64,000 nt of DNA. It comes from JAJEFO01 sp009843725. Lineage in GTDB: Bacteria > Pseudomonadota > Alphaproteobacteria > Rhodobacterales > Rhodobacteraceae. A model generated the notes under the pieces. That model had not been told where the DNA came from. It made no database searches and worked only from the letters and a program-made list of their open reading frames with translations. Location of the stretch: the NCBI GenBank assembly GCA_965243215.1, contig CBDEUJ010000004.1:806001-870000 (forward strand), given 5' to 3'. This document shows positions 9,454 to 18,008 of this stretch, one piece after another. Both the position numbers and the translations under genes were made by a program. Position 1 is the stretch's first letter. Each line of letters opens with the position of its first letter.

Positions 9454-10356
9454 ATGACGAGACCCGCCATTGGCATGATCGGCGTCGGCCTGATGGGGCA
9501 CGGCATCGCCAAGAACATCGTCGAGGCCGACTATCCGCTGACGGTGGTTGCGCATCGAAGGCGAGAGGCGGTCGATGACCTTGTCGCGCGTGGCGCCGTC
9601 GAAGCAAGGTCTGTGAAGGAACTCGCAGAACGATCTGAAATCATTCACATATGCGTGACAGGCTCCACGGAGGTCGAAGAACTCGTAAGAGGTGCGGGCG
9701 GCATACTGGAAGGACTCCAGCCGGATGCGGTCATTGTCGACTGTTCGACCTCCGACCCGGTCTCCACCCTGGCACTGGCGACCGAAATCGGTGCGGCGGG
9801 TGGACACATGGCGGACGCGCCCCTGTCCCGCACGCCCAAGGAGGCGTGGGAGGGCACGCTCGATGCGATGGTCGGTGCCAGTCCCGAGACATTCAGGCGC
9901 ATCAAGCCCATACTCGAGTGCTGGGCAGGCGTCATCGTGCATCTTGGCGAAGTTGGACTCGGGCACAAGATGAAGCTCATCAACAATTTCATCGGGATGG
10001 GCTACGGTGCGCTATACGCAGAAGCCTTGGCGCTCGCACGCAAGTCCGGACTGACGCCGGAACAGTTCGACAGCGTGATACGGCCCGGACGCATGTCGAG
10101 CGGATTCTACGAGACTTTTATGAAGTGGACGCTGGAACGCGATGAAAACGCGCATAGATTCGCGATCTCGAATGCGCACAAGGACATGCGCTACCTGACC
10201 AGCCTGGCAAATTCGGTCGGGGCGCTGAACCCGATCCAGTCGGCGGTCAGGAACACCTTTGCCGCAATGGACGCCGCCGGCGAAGGTGACAGGTTCGTGC
10301 CAATGCTTGCGGACTTCATCGCGCGCGCAAACGGCCTCGACGTCGAAGGACCCTGA
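9454..10356 (+). CDS. NAD(P)-dependent beta-hydroxyacid dehydrogenase (3-hydroxyisobutyrate/threonate dehydrogenase family)
   Basis: Beta-hydroxyacid dehydrogenase, 300 aa. GVGLMGHG at residues 10-17 binds NAD(P), a DAPLSRTPKEA substrate loop follows at 121-131, and the catalytic Lys174 is in GLGHKMKLINN. It starts three bases after the aminotransferase stop and closes the five-gene plus operon. L-threonate dehydrogenase (LtnD) is a plausible function beside a D-erythronate-type dehydrogenase; 3-hydroxyisobutyrate is the other common substrate. The gene converges on the taurine-type transporter operon. Confidence 0.9.
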   Translation: MTRPAIGMIGVGLMGHGIAKNIVEADYPLTVVAHRRREAVDDLVARGAVEARSVKELAERSEIIHICVTGSTEVEELVRGAGGILEGLQPDAVIVDCSTSDPVSTLALATEIGAAGGHMADAPLSRTPKEAWEGTLDAMVGASPETFRRIKPILECWAGVIVHLGEVGLGHKMKLINNFIGMGYGALYAEALALARKSGLTPEQFDSVIRPGRMSSGFYETFMKWTLERDENAHRFAISNAHKDMRYLTSLANSVGALNPIQSAVRNTFAAMDAAGEGDRFVPMLADFIARANGLDVEGP

Positions 10357-10438
10357 CCTTGACCTCCCCGCCCTCGACAATGTCGGACAGGGGACGGGTG
10401 CAAGGGGCTGGGACGCTCAATTCGGGATCGCGCCGCGC

Positions 10439-10456
10439 CATGGCCGATCGGCCATG
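10439..10456. other. Perfect 18-bp palindrome between convergent genes
   Basis: CATGGCCGATCGGCCATG reads identically on both strands. It lies 83 bases after the plus operon ends and about 190 before the minus transporter operon ends. As RNA it could form a seven-pair stem with a GATC loop. No T-run follows, so it may be a bidirectional terminator of the tract-less kind or a protein site. Confidence 0.4.
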
Positions 10457-10627
10457 AACAAATCCTGAAGCGGAGCGGATTTCGATGTGGGCAAACGTGA
10501 ATCGCGGAGCCGGGTCCCGGTCTTCACGAAGGGCGGCCCAGGGCGCTGCCTGCCGTTCCAGCACCGTTGACGCGCCCGAATTGAAGGGTCGCTGCAGGCG
10601 ACGCCAGGAACGGGCAGATCACGCGCC

Positions 10628-10642
10628 GGACGGGTCCCGTCC
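10628..10642 (-). terminator. Candidate terminator of the tau-type operon
   Basis: GGACGGG and CCCGTCC form a 7-bp inverted repeat around a single T, eight bases beyond the stop of the permease gene on the minus strand. There is no T-tract, so intrinsic termination is uncertain. Confidence 0.3.
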
Positions 10643-10649
10643 CTCCAGA

Positions 10650-11987
10650 TCAGATTCGGCCCTTCCACGGGACCAGCCATCTCTCGCACCGGCGCATCAG
10701 CATGTCGATGCCGAAACCGATGATCCCGATCAGGATGATGCCCATGAGCACGATGTCAGTGTCCTGGAACTTGGATGCGGCCACGATCATCTTGCCGACA
10801 CCCTTTTCCGCCGCGACAAGCTCGGCGGCAACGACGGTGCCCCAGCAGACCCCCATGGCCACCCTTGCGCCGGTGAATATCTCCGGGAGCGAGTTTGGCA
10901 CGATGACATGCCGCATGATCTGAAGCCGGGAAGCGCCCAGCGAATACGCAGCGTGGACCTTCGATATCGCGACGCCTGAAACCCCGGCGCGGGCGGCGAT
11001 CGCCATGATCCAGAGCGCTGCCAGGAAGAGCAGGATGATCTTCCCCTGCTCGCCGATGCCTGCCCAGATGATCACGAGCGGAATCAGCGCCAGCGGCGGC
11101 ACCGGTCGCATGAACTCGACGATCGGGTCGAACCAGCCGCGAAACCAGTTCGAAAGTCCCATTGCATACCCGAGGGGGATGCCGACCAGCGCGCCCAGAA
11201 GGAAGCCCACAATGACGCGAAAGAGCGAATAGCTCAGGTGCTCGGCCAGGGTGACGTTCTGGTATCCCTCGCGGCTGATCGACAGGAGCCTGCTCCACAC
11301 GCTGTCGGGCGCCGGAAGCCAGATGTTCTCCATCTGCCAGCCCTTGCCCGGCTCGAAGTTGAGGGTTCCCTTGTCCGTCAGCGCAACGCGGCCGAATCCC
11401 GTGTCGACATCGGCTTCCCGCGTCAGCGGGACGCCATCAATCGCAACGACCTTGGCGCCGTCACCGCGGGTGGCCTCGTCATTCGCGTCCCAGCGAAGCA
11501 GCTTGGAGCGGTAGGCCTGGACGATGAGCACGTCATTCTTGGCGAAGCCGTCTCCCGGCAGGACTTCAGGCGTCTCGGGCACCTCGCCGGTGCGATGCAC
11601 GATCACCGTCACCGTTGCGTCGTCTCGCGCACCGCTCTCGTCCTCTACCGTGTAGACGAATTCCGCCTCGCCCACGAACGGGCCCGGCGCGTGAAGGAAG
11701 CCCGGCAACCAGTCGCTGCCCGTGAACGCGCCCCAGATCACGAACATCAGGACCACCGATATGACCGATGCGGACTTGTCCGAGATCACCGCGCTTTCGT
11801 CGCCGAACGTCACGGTCTTCAGGGAGGTGTAGTCCTGCGTCCGAGTCAGCCGGTTCCGGATGATCCGCCAGACCAGCATGAAGAGAAGAATGATCGCCAC
11901 GTAGCCGATGATCGCGGGGAGGGCGGAGACGACCGACAGGAAAAGGACGCCAAGTTCGCCGGCAAGGTCCGACAGGATCTGTGTCAT
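10650..11987 (-). CDS. tauC: ABC transporter permease, taurine type, with a large periplasmic insert
   Basis: Inner-membrane permease of the nitrate/sulfonate/taurine ABC class, 445 aa, clearly longer than the usual 260-280. The C-terminal ~220 residues are the standard transport domain, with the EAA loop LGASRLQIMRHVIVPNSLP contacting the ATPase. The N-terminal half has two membrane segments (about 15-38 and 80-95), then a soluble block at about 100-215 predicted outside the membrane (VYTVEDESGARDD, TVTVIVHR). It is the third gene of a minus operon after the binding protein and ATPase. Taurine specificity is by similarity to Roseobacter systems; no taurine catabolic gene is nearby. Confidence 0.8.
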   Translation of the reverse strand: MTQILSDLAGELGVLFLSVVSALPAIIGYVAIILLFMLVWRIIRNRLTRTQDYTSLKTVTFGDESAVISDKSASVISVVLMFVIWGAFTGSDWLPGFLHAPGPFVGEAEFVYTVEDESGARDDATVTVIVHRTGEVPETPEVLPGDGFAKNDVLIVQAYRSKLLRWDANDEATRGDGAKVVAIDGVPLTREADVDTGFGRVALTDKGTLNFEPGKGWQMENIWLPAPDSVWSRLLSISREGYQNVTLAEHLSYSLFRVIVGFLLGALVGIPLGYAMGLSNWFRGWFDPIVEFMRPVPPLALIPLVIIWAGIGEQGKIILLFLAALWIMAIAARAGVSGVAISKVHAAYSLGASRLQIMRHVIVPNSLPEIFTGARVAMGVCWGTVVAAELVAAEKGVGKMIVAASKFQDTDIVLMGIILIGIIGFGIDMLMRRCERWLVPWKGRI

Positions 11988-11988
11988 G

Positions 11989-12795
11989 TCAGGCGGCCTC
12001 CTCGCTGCGGCCCATGATCTCCTCTTCCATGTCCCAGATCATGCCAAGGATCTCCTCGCGTCTCTCGCCGAATTCCGGGAGCTTCTTTATCTCCCGAAGA
12101 TCCTTCCCGACGCCGAGATCGGCGAACGGAAGATGGTATTCCCGGTGAATGCGCCCTGGGCGAGGCGCCATGACAAGGAGGTGTTCGCCCAGCAGCAGGG
12201 CCTCCTCCACAGAGTGCGTGATGAGGATGATCGTCTTGCCCGTCTCCTTCCAGAGCTTCAGCACGAGACCCTGCATCTTCTCCCGGGTGAGCGCGTCAAG
12301 CGCGCCCAGCGGCTCGTCCATGAGAATGACGTCCGGCTCGTTTGCAAGGCACCGCGCGAGCGCAACGCGCTGCTGCATCCCGCCCGAAAGCTCATAGACC
12401 ATCTTTTCCTTGAAGTCCTGTAGTCCGACCACATCAAGGAGGTGATCCACGTTCTCGCGCCACTGCGCAGCCTTCTTGCCAGCCATTCGAGGCCCGAAGC
12501 TGACGTTGTCGCGGACGCTCATCCACTCGAACAACGCGCCTTGCTGAAACACCATGCCGCGCTCCGCGTCGGGTCCCTCGACCCGATGCCCGTTGAGCAC
12601 GACCTCGCCTTCGGTCGGCGCGAGGAACCCGGCAACGATGTTGAGAAGCGTCGTCTTGCCGCATCCGGAAGGCCCAAGGACACTCATGATCTCGCCCTGC
12701 TTGATGCTGAGCGACACGTTCTGCAGCGCTTGCACATGTCCCCCGTTCGGCAGGTCAAACCGCATCGACACGTCCTGGATCTCCAGTCCCGACAT
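11989..12795 (-). CDS. tauB: ABC transporter ATP-binding protein, taurine/sulfonate type
   Basis: Cytoplasmic ATPase subunit, 268 aa. Walker A is GPSGCGKTT, the signature LSGGMQQRVALAR, Walker B VILMDEPLGALD and the H-loop ITHSVEEA. The ATG at 12795 follows GGAGGAG; a GTG one codon upstream is an alternative. It ends one base before the permease gene starts. Sequence places it in the SsuB/TauB group energising the adjacent permease; the ligand is inferred from the binding protein. Confidence 0.85.
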   Translation of the reverse strand: MSGLEIQDVSMRFDLPNGGHVQALQNVSLSIKQGEIMSVLGPSGCGKTTLLNIVAGFLAPTEGEVVLNGHRVEGPDAERGMVFQQGALFEWMSVRDNVSFGPRMAGKKAAQWRENVDHLLDVVGLQDFKEKMVYELSGGMQQRVALARCLANEPDVILMDEPLGALDALTREKMQGLVLKLWKETGKTIILITHSVEEALLLGEHLLVMAPRPGRIHREYHLPFADLGVGKDLREIKKLPEFGERREEILGMIWDMEEEIMGRSEEAA

Positions 12796-12848
12796 CACAT
12801 CTCCTCCGGTCCGCGAGCGTCGGCAGGCTTTCGTCCCCGCCCGAGAGT

Positions 12849-12876
12849 GCCCGCACGAAAAGAGCTTCGTGCGGGC
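12849..12876 (-). terminator. Intercistronic hairpin between tauA and tauB
   Basis: GCCCGCACGAA and TTCGTGCGGGC are a perfect 11-bp inverted repeat with a six-base loop, lying between the stop of the binding-protein gene (12887) and the start of the ATPase gene. No T-run follows. Such hairpins after binding-protein genes often stabilise the upstream message or reduce downstream transcription. Confidence 0.65.
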
Positions 12877-12886
12877 GAGAGGCAGT

Positions 12887-13888
12887 TTACATGCCCTTTG
12901 CGGCCTCGAGCGGGCCGGTGTTCACTGCGTTCTCGTAGCTGTCCAAGGCGGAAGGTATCGATCCAGCGTCAACGAACACGCCGGCCACGCCCTTCATGAA
13001 CTCCTGGGCTCCGCCACCCAGCCACTTGGCGCTGAGCTGCTCGTCCACCGTCGGAAACACGAATGTCGTGAGCGTTGACATCGTGTCTTCCTCGGACATG
13101 CCTGCGTCCTTCGCGATTACGGGAAGCATCTTGGCATGGTTCGCCTGATCCGCCCACATCGCGTTGGCTGCCGCAGTCACCGCGAGGAACTTCGAGAGCA
13201 TCTCGCTGTCCTCGGCGACGAACGACGCCGGGGCCGACGTGACGTCGAAGACAAGGATTCCCAGCTCTTCCTTCTCGGCGCCCGTCAGCAGGATGTTGCC
13301 GTGCTCCATCATCCGGCGAAGGGCGCCGCCCCAGCCGCATGCCATGTCGAGCGAGCCCTGCGCCAGCGCCGCAGCACCTTCTGCCGGAGCCATGTCGACG
13401 ATCTCCATGGTCGTTATGTCGACGCCGAAATGGTTCATCTGGTTGAGGAATCCGTAGTGCGCCGCTGTACCGAGGGGCACGGCGACCTTCTTCCCGGCAA
13501 GTTCGCCAGCCGAGTTCTTGTCGATCTCAAGAGCGCTTGCGACCACGCAGTTGTCATTTTCGGAATAGCTCACCGCCACATCGACGATCTGCAGGTCCTG
13601 GCCGGCGGAAGTTGCAACCACGAAGGGCGGCACGCCTTGGCTCACCGCGATCTGGATGTCGCCCGACGCCATCGCGGCCGACATAGCCGTGCCGGTGTCG
13701 AAGCTCACCCAGGCGACCGGTGCGCCGAGCGCCTCGTCATACATGCCTTCGACCTTTGCGTACTGGAAGGGCATGGGCCATTCCAGAAAGTAGGCCACCG
13801 TGATGCCGTGTCCGTCCGCTCCGGCCGATGCCGCGGAAAGCGAAATCGCAGTGCCAACCGCGAAGGATTGAAGCGTCTTCTTGTTCAT
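12887..13888 (-). CDS. tauA: Taurine-type ABC transporter substrate-binding protein
   Basis: Periplasmic binding protein, 333 aa, with a signal peptide ending near SAASAGADG. The mature start TVAYFLEWPMPFQYAK, then FDTGTAMSAAMASGD and VAVPLGTAAHYGF, match the taurine-binding (TauA) group of Rhodobacterales as I know it. It is the first gene of the tauABC-type operon, with a hairpin separating it from tauB. The 279 bases upstream up to rmuC should hold the promoter; I see no clear regulator gene nearby. Taurine is the likely ligand but is not proven by sequence. Confidence 0.82.
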   Translation of the reverse strand: MNKKTLQSFAVGTAISLSAASAGADGHGITVAYFLEWPMPFQYAKVEGMYDEALGAPVAWVSFDTGTAMSAAMASGDIQIAVSQGVPPFVVATSAGQDLQIVDVAVSYSENDNCVVASALEIDKNSAGELAGKKVAVPLGTAAHYGFLNQMNHFGVDITTMEIVDMAPAEGAAALAQGSLDMACGWGGALRRMMEHGNILLTGAEKEELGILVFDVTSAPASFVAEDSEMLSKFLAVTAAANAMWADQANHAKMLPVIAKDAGMSEEDTMSTLTTFVFPTVDEQLSAKWLGGGAQEFMKGVAGVFVDAGSIPSALDSYENAVNTGPLEAAKGM

Positions 13889-14167
13889 TCAAGTTCTCCC
13901 TGATTCTTGCCGGCAGTTTCCATGAAATTGCGTGGTTCCGGCCCACCCACGCTGAAGTCCCGTCTTTCAAGTCAGGATGGTTTTTGCATCAGATGGCAAG
14001 ACCATCTTTTTCCGTCCCAATTGGCAGAGAATGCGGTTTCGCGACGGTCGTCAACCCAGGAAATTCGTCCTCTGCATGCAAGCGCCGGACGATGCCGAAA
14101 CGGTCCGAAATGTTGCTCCTTGGCTCCCTGCCGCGAGATCGACGGCGGAGGTTCAAGCGTGACATGT

Positions 14168-15577
14168 TCATTCGTCCGGATCGTGCTCGATCCGTCCGAC
14201 CGTGCCCTCGCTGTCGTCAAACGAGACACCTATGGACTTGTTGGTCTTCGCGCCGAGTTCCTTCAGTTTCTCGACGTGGCTCAGGAGATTGCCCCGACCT
14301 CTGGAAAGCTGTCCAAACGCGCCCTGATATGCCTCCTGCGCCTGATCGAGCCGCCTGCCGACATTCTCCATGTTGTCAACGAAGCCGACGACCTTGTCGT
14401 AGAGGCGCCCGGCCCGTTCTGCGATGGCTTCGGCATTCTGGTTGCGACGTTCGACCGCCCAGACATGCGCGATCGTCTTCAATGCCATCATCAGCGTCGT
14501 GGGAGTCGCGATCGTGACGTTCTTCTCCAGCGCGTATTCGGTCAGGTGCCCGTCCACGCGAAGCGCCTCGGACAGCGCACCCTCGATCGGCACGAACAGG
14601 ATGACATAGTCAACCGTGGAATCCTCGGCAAGCTGGTAGCCCCGTGCTTCCAGGTCGTCTATGTGGCCCTTCAGCGAGGCGACATGCCGCTTGCGCGCGC
14701 TTGACGCGTCTTTTTCGTCTTCCGAATTCACCGCATCCGTGTACGCCACGAGCGACACCTTGCTGTCGATGACCAAGGTCTTTCCGCCGGGAATTCTTAC
14801 AACGACATCCGGGCGAAGCCGGTCGCCTTCGTCGCTTACCCTGTGGGCCTGGGTTTCGTATTCCTCCCCCTCGCGCAGGCCCGAGCGTTCCAGGATGCTT
14901 TCCAGTATCATCTCGCCCCAGGCACCCTGCCGCTGCCGGTCTCCCTTCAGCGCGCGCGTCAGGGCCACCGCCTCCTGGGAAATCGCTTCGGATCGCCTGC
15001 TGAGCTGTTCGATCTCGGTTTTGAGCTTGGTTCGGTCCTCGATCGTAGCCTTGTGAACAGCCTTGAGTTCCTTTTCGAAGTGACCGACATGCTCCTTCAG
15101 GGGCGTAAGTGCCAAATTGAGCTTCTCGAGATTGGCTTTCGAGAACTGTTCGCCCTGCACCTTCAGAGCTTCCATCGCCAAATCCCTGAACTTGGATTCC
15201 ATGTCCTCCCGGACCTTGGTCAGCACCTCGATCCTCTCTTCCGACGCCGCCTTCTCCGCCTTCGCCCCGGTTTCAAGTTCCGAAATCCTCTTTGACAACC
15301 TGGTCTGCTTCTCCGTCTCTTCGTCCAGCCTCTTGCGCAGCTTCGACAGGTCACCGTTCAGCCTCTCGATCTCTTCCTTTCGCTCGATCGCGAGCGCCTC
15401 GTACCTGTCAGCGTTGCTCCGCGCTTCGACAAGCTGCTCATCCTTCTCCTTGGCGTCCCTCCTCAAGGAGGACATCTCGGATTGCAGCGTTACGGCATCG
15501 CCTCCTGAACGGCGAAACAGGGCGTAGGCAACCAGCAGCGCCAGAATCACAATCCCTGCAAATGTCAGGGTCGACAT
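14168..15577 (-). CDS. rmuC: DNA recombination protein RmuC
   Basis: RmuC-family protein, 469 aa, a predicted endonuclease-fold protein implicated in limiting recombination at inverted repeats. One N-terminal membrane helix (about residues 5-20) is followed by a long coiled coil rich in E, K and R (about 25-190) and then the RmuC domain with QGAWGEMILESILERSGL, RPDVVVRIPG and VIDSKVSL. I prefer ATG 15577 (GGA seven bases upstream); ATG 15589 would add four residues. It is a single gene, with no operon link to tauA. Confidence 0.93.
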   Translation of the reverse strand: MSTLTFAGIVILALLVAYALFRRSGGDAVTLQSEMSSLRRDAKEKDEQLVEARSNADRYEALAIERKEEIERLNGDLSKLRKRLDEETEKQTRLSKRISELETGAKAEKAASEERIEVLTKVREDMESKFRDLAMEALKVQGEQFSKANLEKLNLALTPLKEHVGHFEKELKAVHKATIEDRTKLKTEIEQLSRRSEAISQEAVALTRALKGDRQRQGAWGEMILESILERSGLREGEEYETQAHRVSDEGDRLRPDVVVRIPGGKTLVIDSKVSLVAYTDAVNSEDEKDASSARKRHVASLKGHIDDLEARGYQLAEDSTVDYVILFVPIEGALSEALRVDGHLTEYALEKNVTIATPTTLMMALKTIAHVWAVERRNQNAEAIAERAGRLYDKVVGFVDNMENVGRRLDQAQEAYQGAFGQLSRGRGNLLSHVEKLKELGAKTNKSIGVSFDDSEGTVGRIEHDPDE

Positions 15578-15589
15578 GTCGAATTCCAT

Positions 15590-15976
15590 TGCTCAATTCC
15601 CCTTCTGCCCAGCGTTGGACCAGAGTATTGCGATTGGCGGACCCGGTCGAATCCTGAGTCAAGTCCTGTTGTGCCGGAACTGGCTGCCCGCAACCGTCAG
15701 ATTGCTTGGTTGTTCAATCAATCCTGACAGACATGGGCCGTTTACAATTGCTCGCCGGATTGAGCCATATTCGAGTACCGGGTGTGTGCGTTTGTGCGTT
15801 TGTGCGTTTGTGCGTTTGTGCATGGCCTTCTTTGAGCAGGCAAGTGGGGCGACGAGGCTCGTGCACGCAGGTATCAAAAGACACGCAGACAAGGTCACGA
15901 TGTACTTCGTGGACCCCGAATCTGACCGAACCGGGCGCGTGTCTCAATTTGCAGGAAATGTCGAAACCACAGTGAC
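15590..15976. other. Intergenic stretch with a tandem octamer repeat
   Basis: 387 bases between the rmuC start and the thiolase stop. Apart from the octamer repeat listed separately I find no gene; the short frames that cross it are low-complexity reads through the repeat. The rmuC promoter should be at its left edge. Confidence 0.6.
15785..15822. repeat. Tandem repeat (TGTGCGTT)x4 plus a partial copy
   Basis: Four exact copies of TGTGCGTT at 15785-15816, then TGTGCA. An 8-bp unit is not a multiple of three and the repeat lies outside genes, so copy number can slip freely. It is a short-sequence repeat, not a CRISPR or a clustered protein site that I recognise. Confidence 0.9.
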
Positions 15977-17197
15977 TCAGGAATGGAACTCGGATTCGAT
16001 CGCGATCGCGGTGGCCTCTCCGCCACCGATGCAGATCGAGGCCACACCTTTCCGTGCCCTTCTCACCTTCATGGCACCGAGCAGCGTCACGATGATGCGC
16101 GCGCCCGACGCCCCGATCGGATGGCCGAGCGCCACGGCGCCGCCATGCACGTTCAGGCGTTCATGCTCTATTCCCATTTCCCGCATCGACGCCATGGGAA
16201 CGCAGGCAAACGCCTCGTTGATTTCAAACAGGTCCACGGCGTCGAGATCCCAGCCGACCATTTCGAGAAGCGCGCGCTTCGCGAAGACCGGTGCCGTGGT
16301 GAACCAGCCCGGCTCGCCAGCAAAGGTCGCATGCCCCGCGATCCGGGCGACCGGAGTCAAATCAAGCGAATCAGCAACGGAAGCACGAGCCAGCACTACG
16401 GCCGCGGCGCCGTCATTTATCGAAGATGACGAAGCGGCCGTAATTGTCCCGTCCTTCCTGAAAGCGGGACGCAAGCCCGGTATCCTGTCAAGGTCGATCT
16501 TCCGGGGCCCTTCGTCGCTGTCCACGACCGTCGCACCCTTCCGGGCCTTCACCGTCACCGGGGCGATTTCCCAGTCGAAGCGACCCTCGGCCGTGGCCAG
16601 CTTCGCACGCGTCACGCTTGCGATCGCGTACGCGTCCTGTTCGTCGCGCGTGAACTGGTATTTCTCCGCACAGTCCTCGCCGAACGTGCCCATCGACCGC
16701 CGGCTGCCGTCCGTTGCCATCGCGAACGCGTCCTCCAGCCCGTCGAGCATCATGTGGTCAAGCATCTTCGTGTGGCCGACCCTCGCACCCGCCCGGCCCG
16801 AAGGCAGGAGGTAGGGCGCGCCAGTCATGCTCTCCATGCCGCCCGCCACGACCACGTCAGCAGTTCCCGCGGATATCGCGTCACGGGCCTGCATGACCGC
16901 CTTCATTCCGGAGCCGCACACCTTGGAGATTGTGGTGCATGGAATCGAGACCGGCAGACCGGCGCCAAGGGCGGCCTGTCGCGCAGGGGCCTGCCCGAGA
17001 CCGGCGGGCAGAACATTGCCCATCAGGACCTCGTCAACCCTTGCCTTGTCGACCCCGGCGTCATGAACGGCAGCATCGATTGCAACCGACCCGAGCTCCG
17101 TCGCCGGAACGCCCGAAAGCTCGCCCTGAAAGGCTCCAAGCGGCGTCCGCGCCGCGCCGCAGATCATGATCGGGTCCGAGGCATCCCTTGCGAACAT
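15977..17197 (-). CDS. Acetyl-CoA C-acetyltransferase (thiolase)
   Basis: Thiolase, 406 aa. The acyl-accepting Cys is in KVCGSGMKAV, the catalytic His in NVHGGAVALGHPIG and the second Cys in CIGGGEA. The start at 17197 follows AGGAGG and lies two bases after the stop of the enoyl-CoA hydratase gene; longer starts would run into that gene. It is last in the leucine/isovalerate operon, where it would split acetoacetyl-CoA formed from the acetoacetate released by HMG-CoA lyase. No CoA-transferase gene is seen to make acetoacetyl-CoA, so this last link is inference. Confidence 0.93.
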   Translation of the reverse strand: MFARDASDPIMICGAARTPLGAFQGELSGVPATELGSVAIDAAVHDAGVDKARVDEVLMGNVLPAGLGQAPARQAALGAGLPVSIPCTTISKVCGSGMKAVMQARDAISAGTADVVVAGGMESMTGAPYLLPSGRAGARVGHTKMLDHMMLDGLEDAFAMATDGSRRSMGTFGEDCAEKYQFTRDEQDAYAIASVTRAKLATAEGRFDWEIAPVTVKARKGATVVDSDEGPRKIDLDRIPGLRPAFRKDGTITAASSSSINDGAAAVVLARASVADSLDLTPVARIAGHATFAGEPGWFTTAPVFAKRALLEMVGWDLDAVDLFEINEAFACVPMASMREMGIEHERLNVHGGAVALGHPIGASGARIIVTLLGAMKVRRARKGVASICIGGGEATAIAIESEFHS

Positions 17198-17199
17198 CG

Positions 17200-18006
17200 T
17201 CAGATTCCTCCTGTGCCAGCCCACCGCGGCCTGCGCTTTTCCAGAAACGCCGCGATTCCCTCGCGAGCCTCTTCCGTTTCCCAGGTGTCCGCGAGACGTT
17301 GGATTGACGCCTCGATGACCGCCTCGTCAATCCGCGGCCCCAGTGACCGGACAAGCGCCTTTGCACGGCCCGGAGGTCCCTGCGGAAGCTCAAGGTAGGG
17401 TGCCACCTCGTCGGCGATGGCCGAATCCATCTCCTCCGGCTCCACCGCCCTCGCGACCATGCCCAGCGCGGCAGCCTCGTCGCCGCCGAACACCCGTCCG
17501 CCCATCACCACCTGCCTCGCGCGCGCCTCTCCCATTCGCGCGACAACATAGGGGCCGATCGTGGCCGGAATCAGCCCGAGCCGCGTTTCCGTCAGTCCGA
17601 TCCTGCAGTCGCGGGACGCGATCGCGATGTCGCAGACGCACGCCATTCCTACACCGCCGCCGAGCGCCGCGCCTTCGATACGGCCGATGAGAGGCAGCGG
17701 CATTTCGTTCAGGTCCTTGAGCATCATGGCAAGGCGTCGTGCTTCCGCCATGCGCGTGTCCCGGTCCGCGTTGATCTGGGCCTTCATCCAGGTCAAGTCG
17801 GCACCTGCGCAAAAGGTTCCTCCGGCGCCCGAAAGGACGACCACCCGAATGTCATTGCAGTCACGCGCAAGCCTGGCGAAGGCGGCGAGCTCGTCCATCA
17901 TCCGCGCTGACAATGCGTTCCGGCGCTCCGGGTTGTTGAGCCTGAGATCAACGACGCCTTGCTCGTCGACCTCAACGGATATCGCCCGAAAGTCCTCCAT
18001 GCGCAT
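17200..18006 (-). CDS. liuC: Enoyl-CoA hydratase, probable 3-methylglutaconyl-CoA hydratase
   Basis: Crotonase-fold hydratase, 268 aa. The oxyanion-hole stretches are FCAGADLTWMK and GAALGGGVGM, followed by GLTETRLGLIPATIGPYV, which is characteristic of the LiuC/methylglutaconyl-CoA hydratase group. In leucine breakdown it hydrates 3-methylglutaconyl-CoA to HMG-CoA, the substrate of the lyase encoded just upstream. Its ATG is two bases after the lyase stop. A second ATG two codons in (18000) is an alternative start. Confidence 0.88.
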   Translation of the reverse strand: MRMEDFRAISVEVDEQGVVDLRLNNPERRNALSARMMDELAAFARLARDCNDIRVVVLSGAGGTFCAGADLTWMKAQINADRDTRMAEARRLAMMLKDLNEMPLPLIGRIEGAALGGGVGMACVCDIAIASRDCRIGLTETRLGLIPATIGPYVVARMGEARARQVVMGGRVFGGDEAAALGMVARAVEPEEMDSAIADEVAPYLELPQGPPGRAKALVRSLGPRIDEAVIEASIQRLADTWETEEAREGIAAFLEKRRPRWAGTGGI

Positions 18007-18008
18007 TT

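Noticed and set aside
15781..15822. Possible CRISPR array
   Set aside because: The unit is only 8 bp, directly tandem and without spacers.
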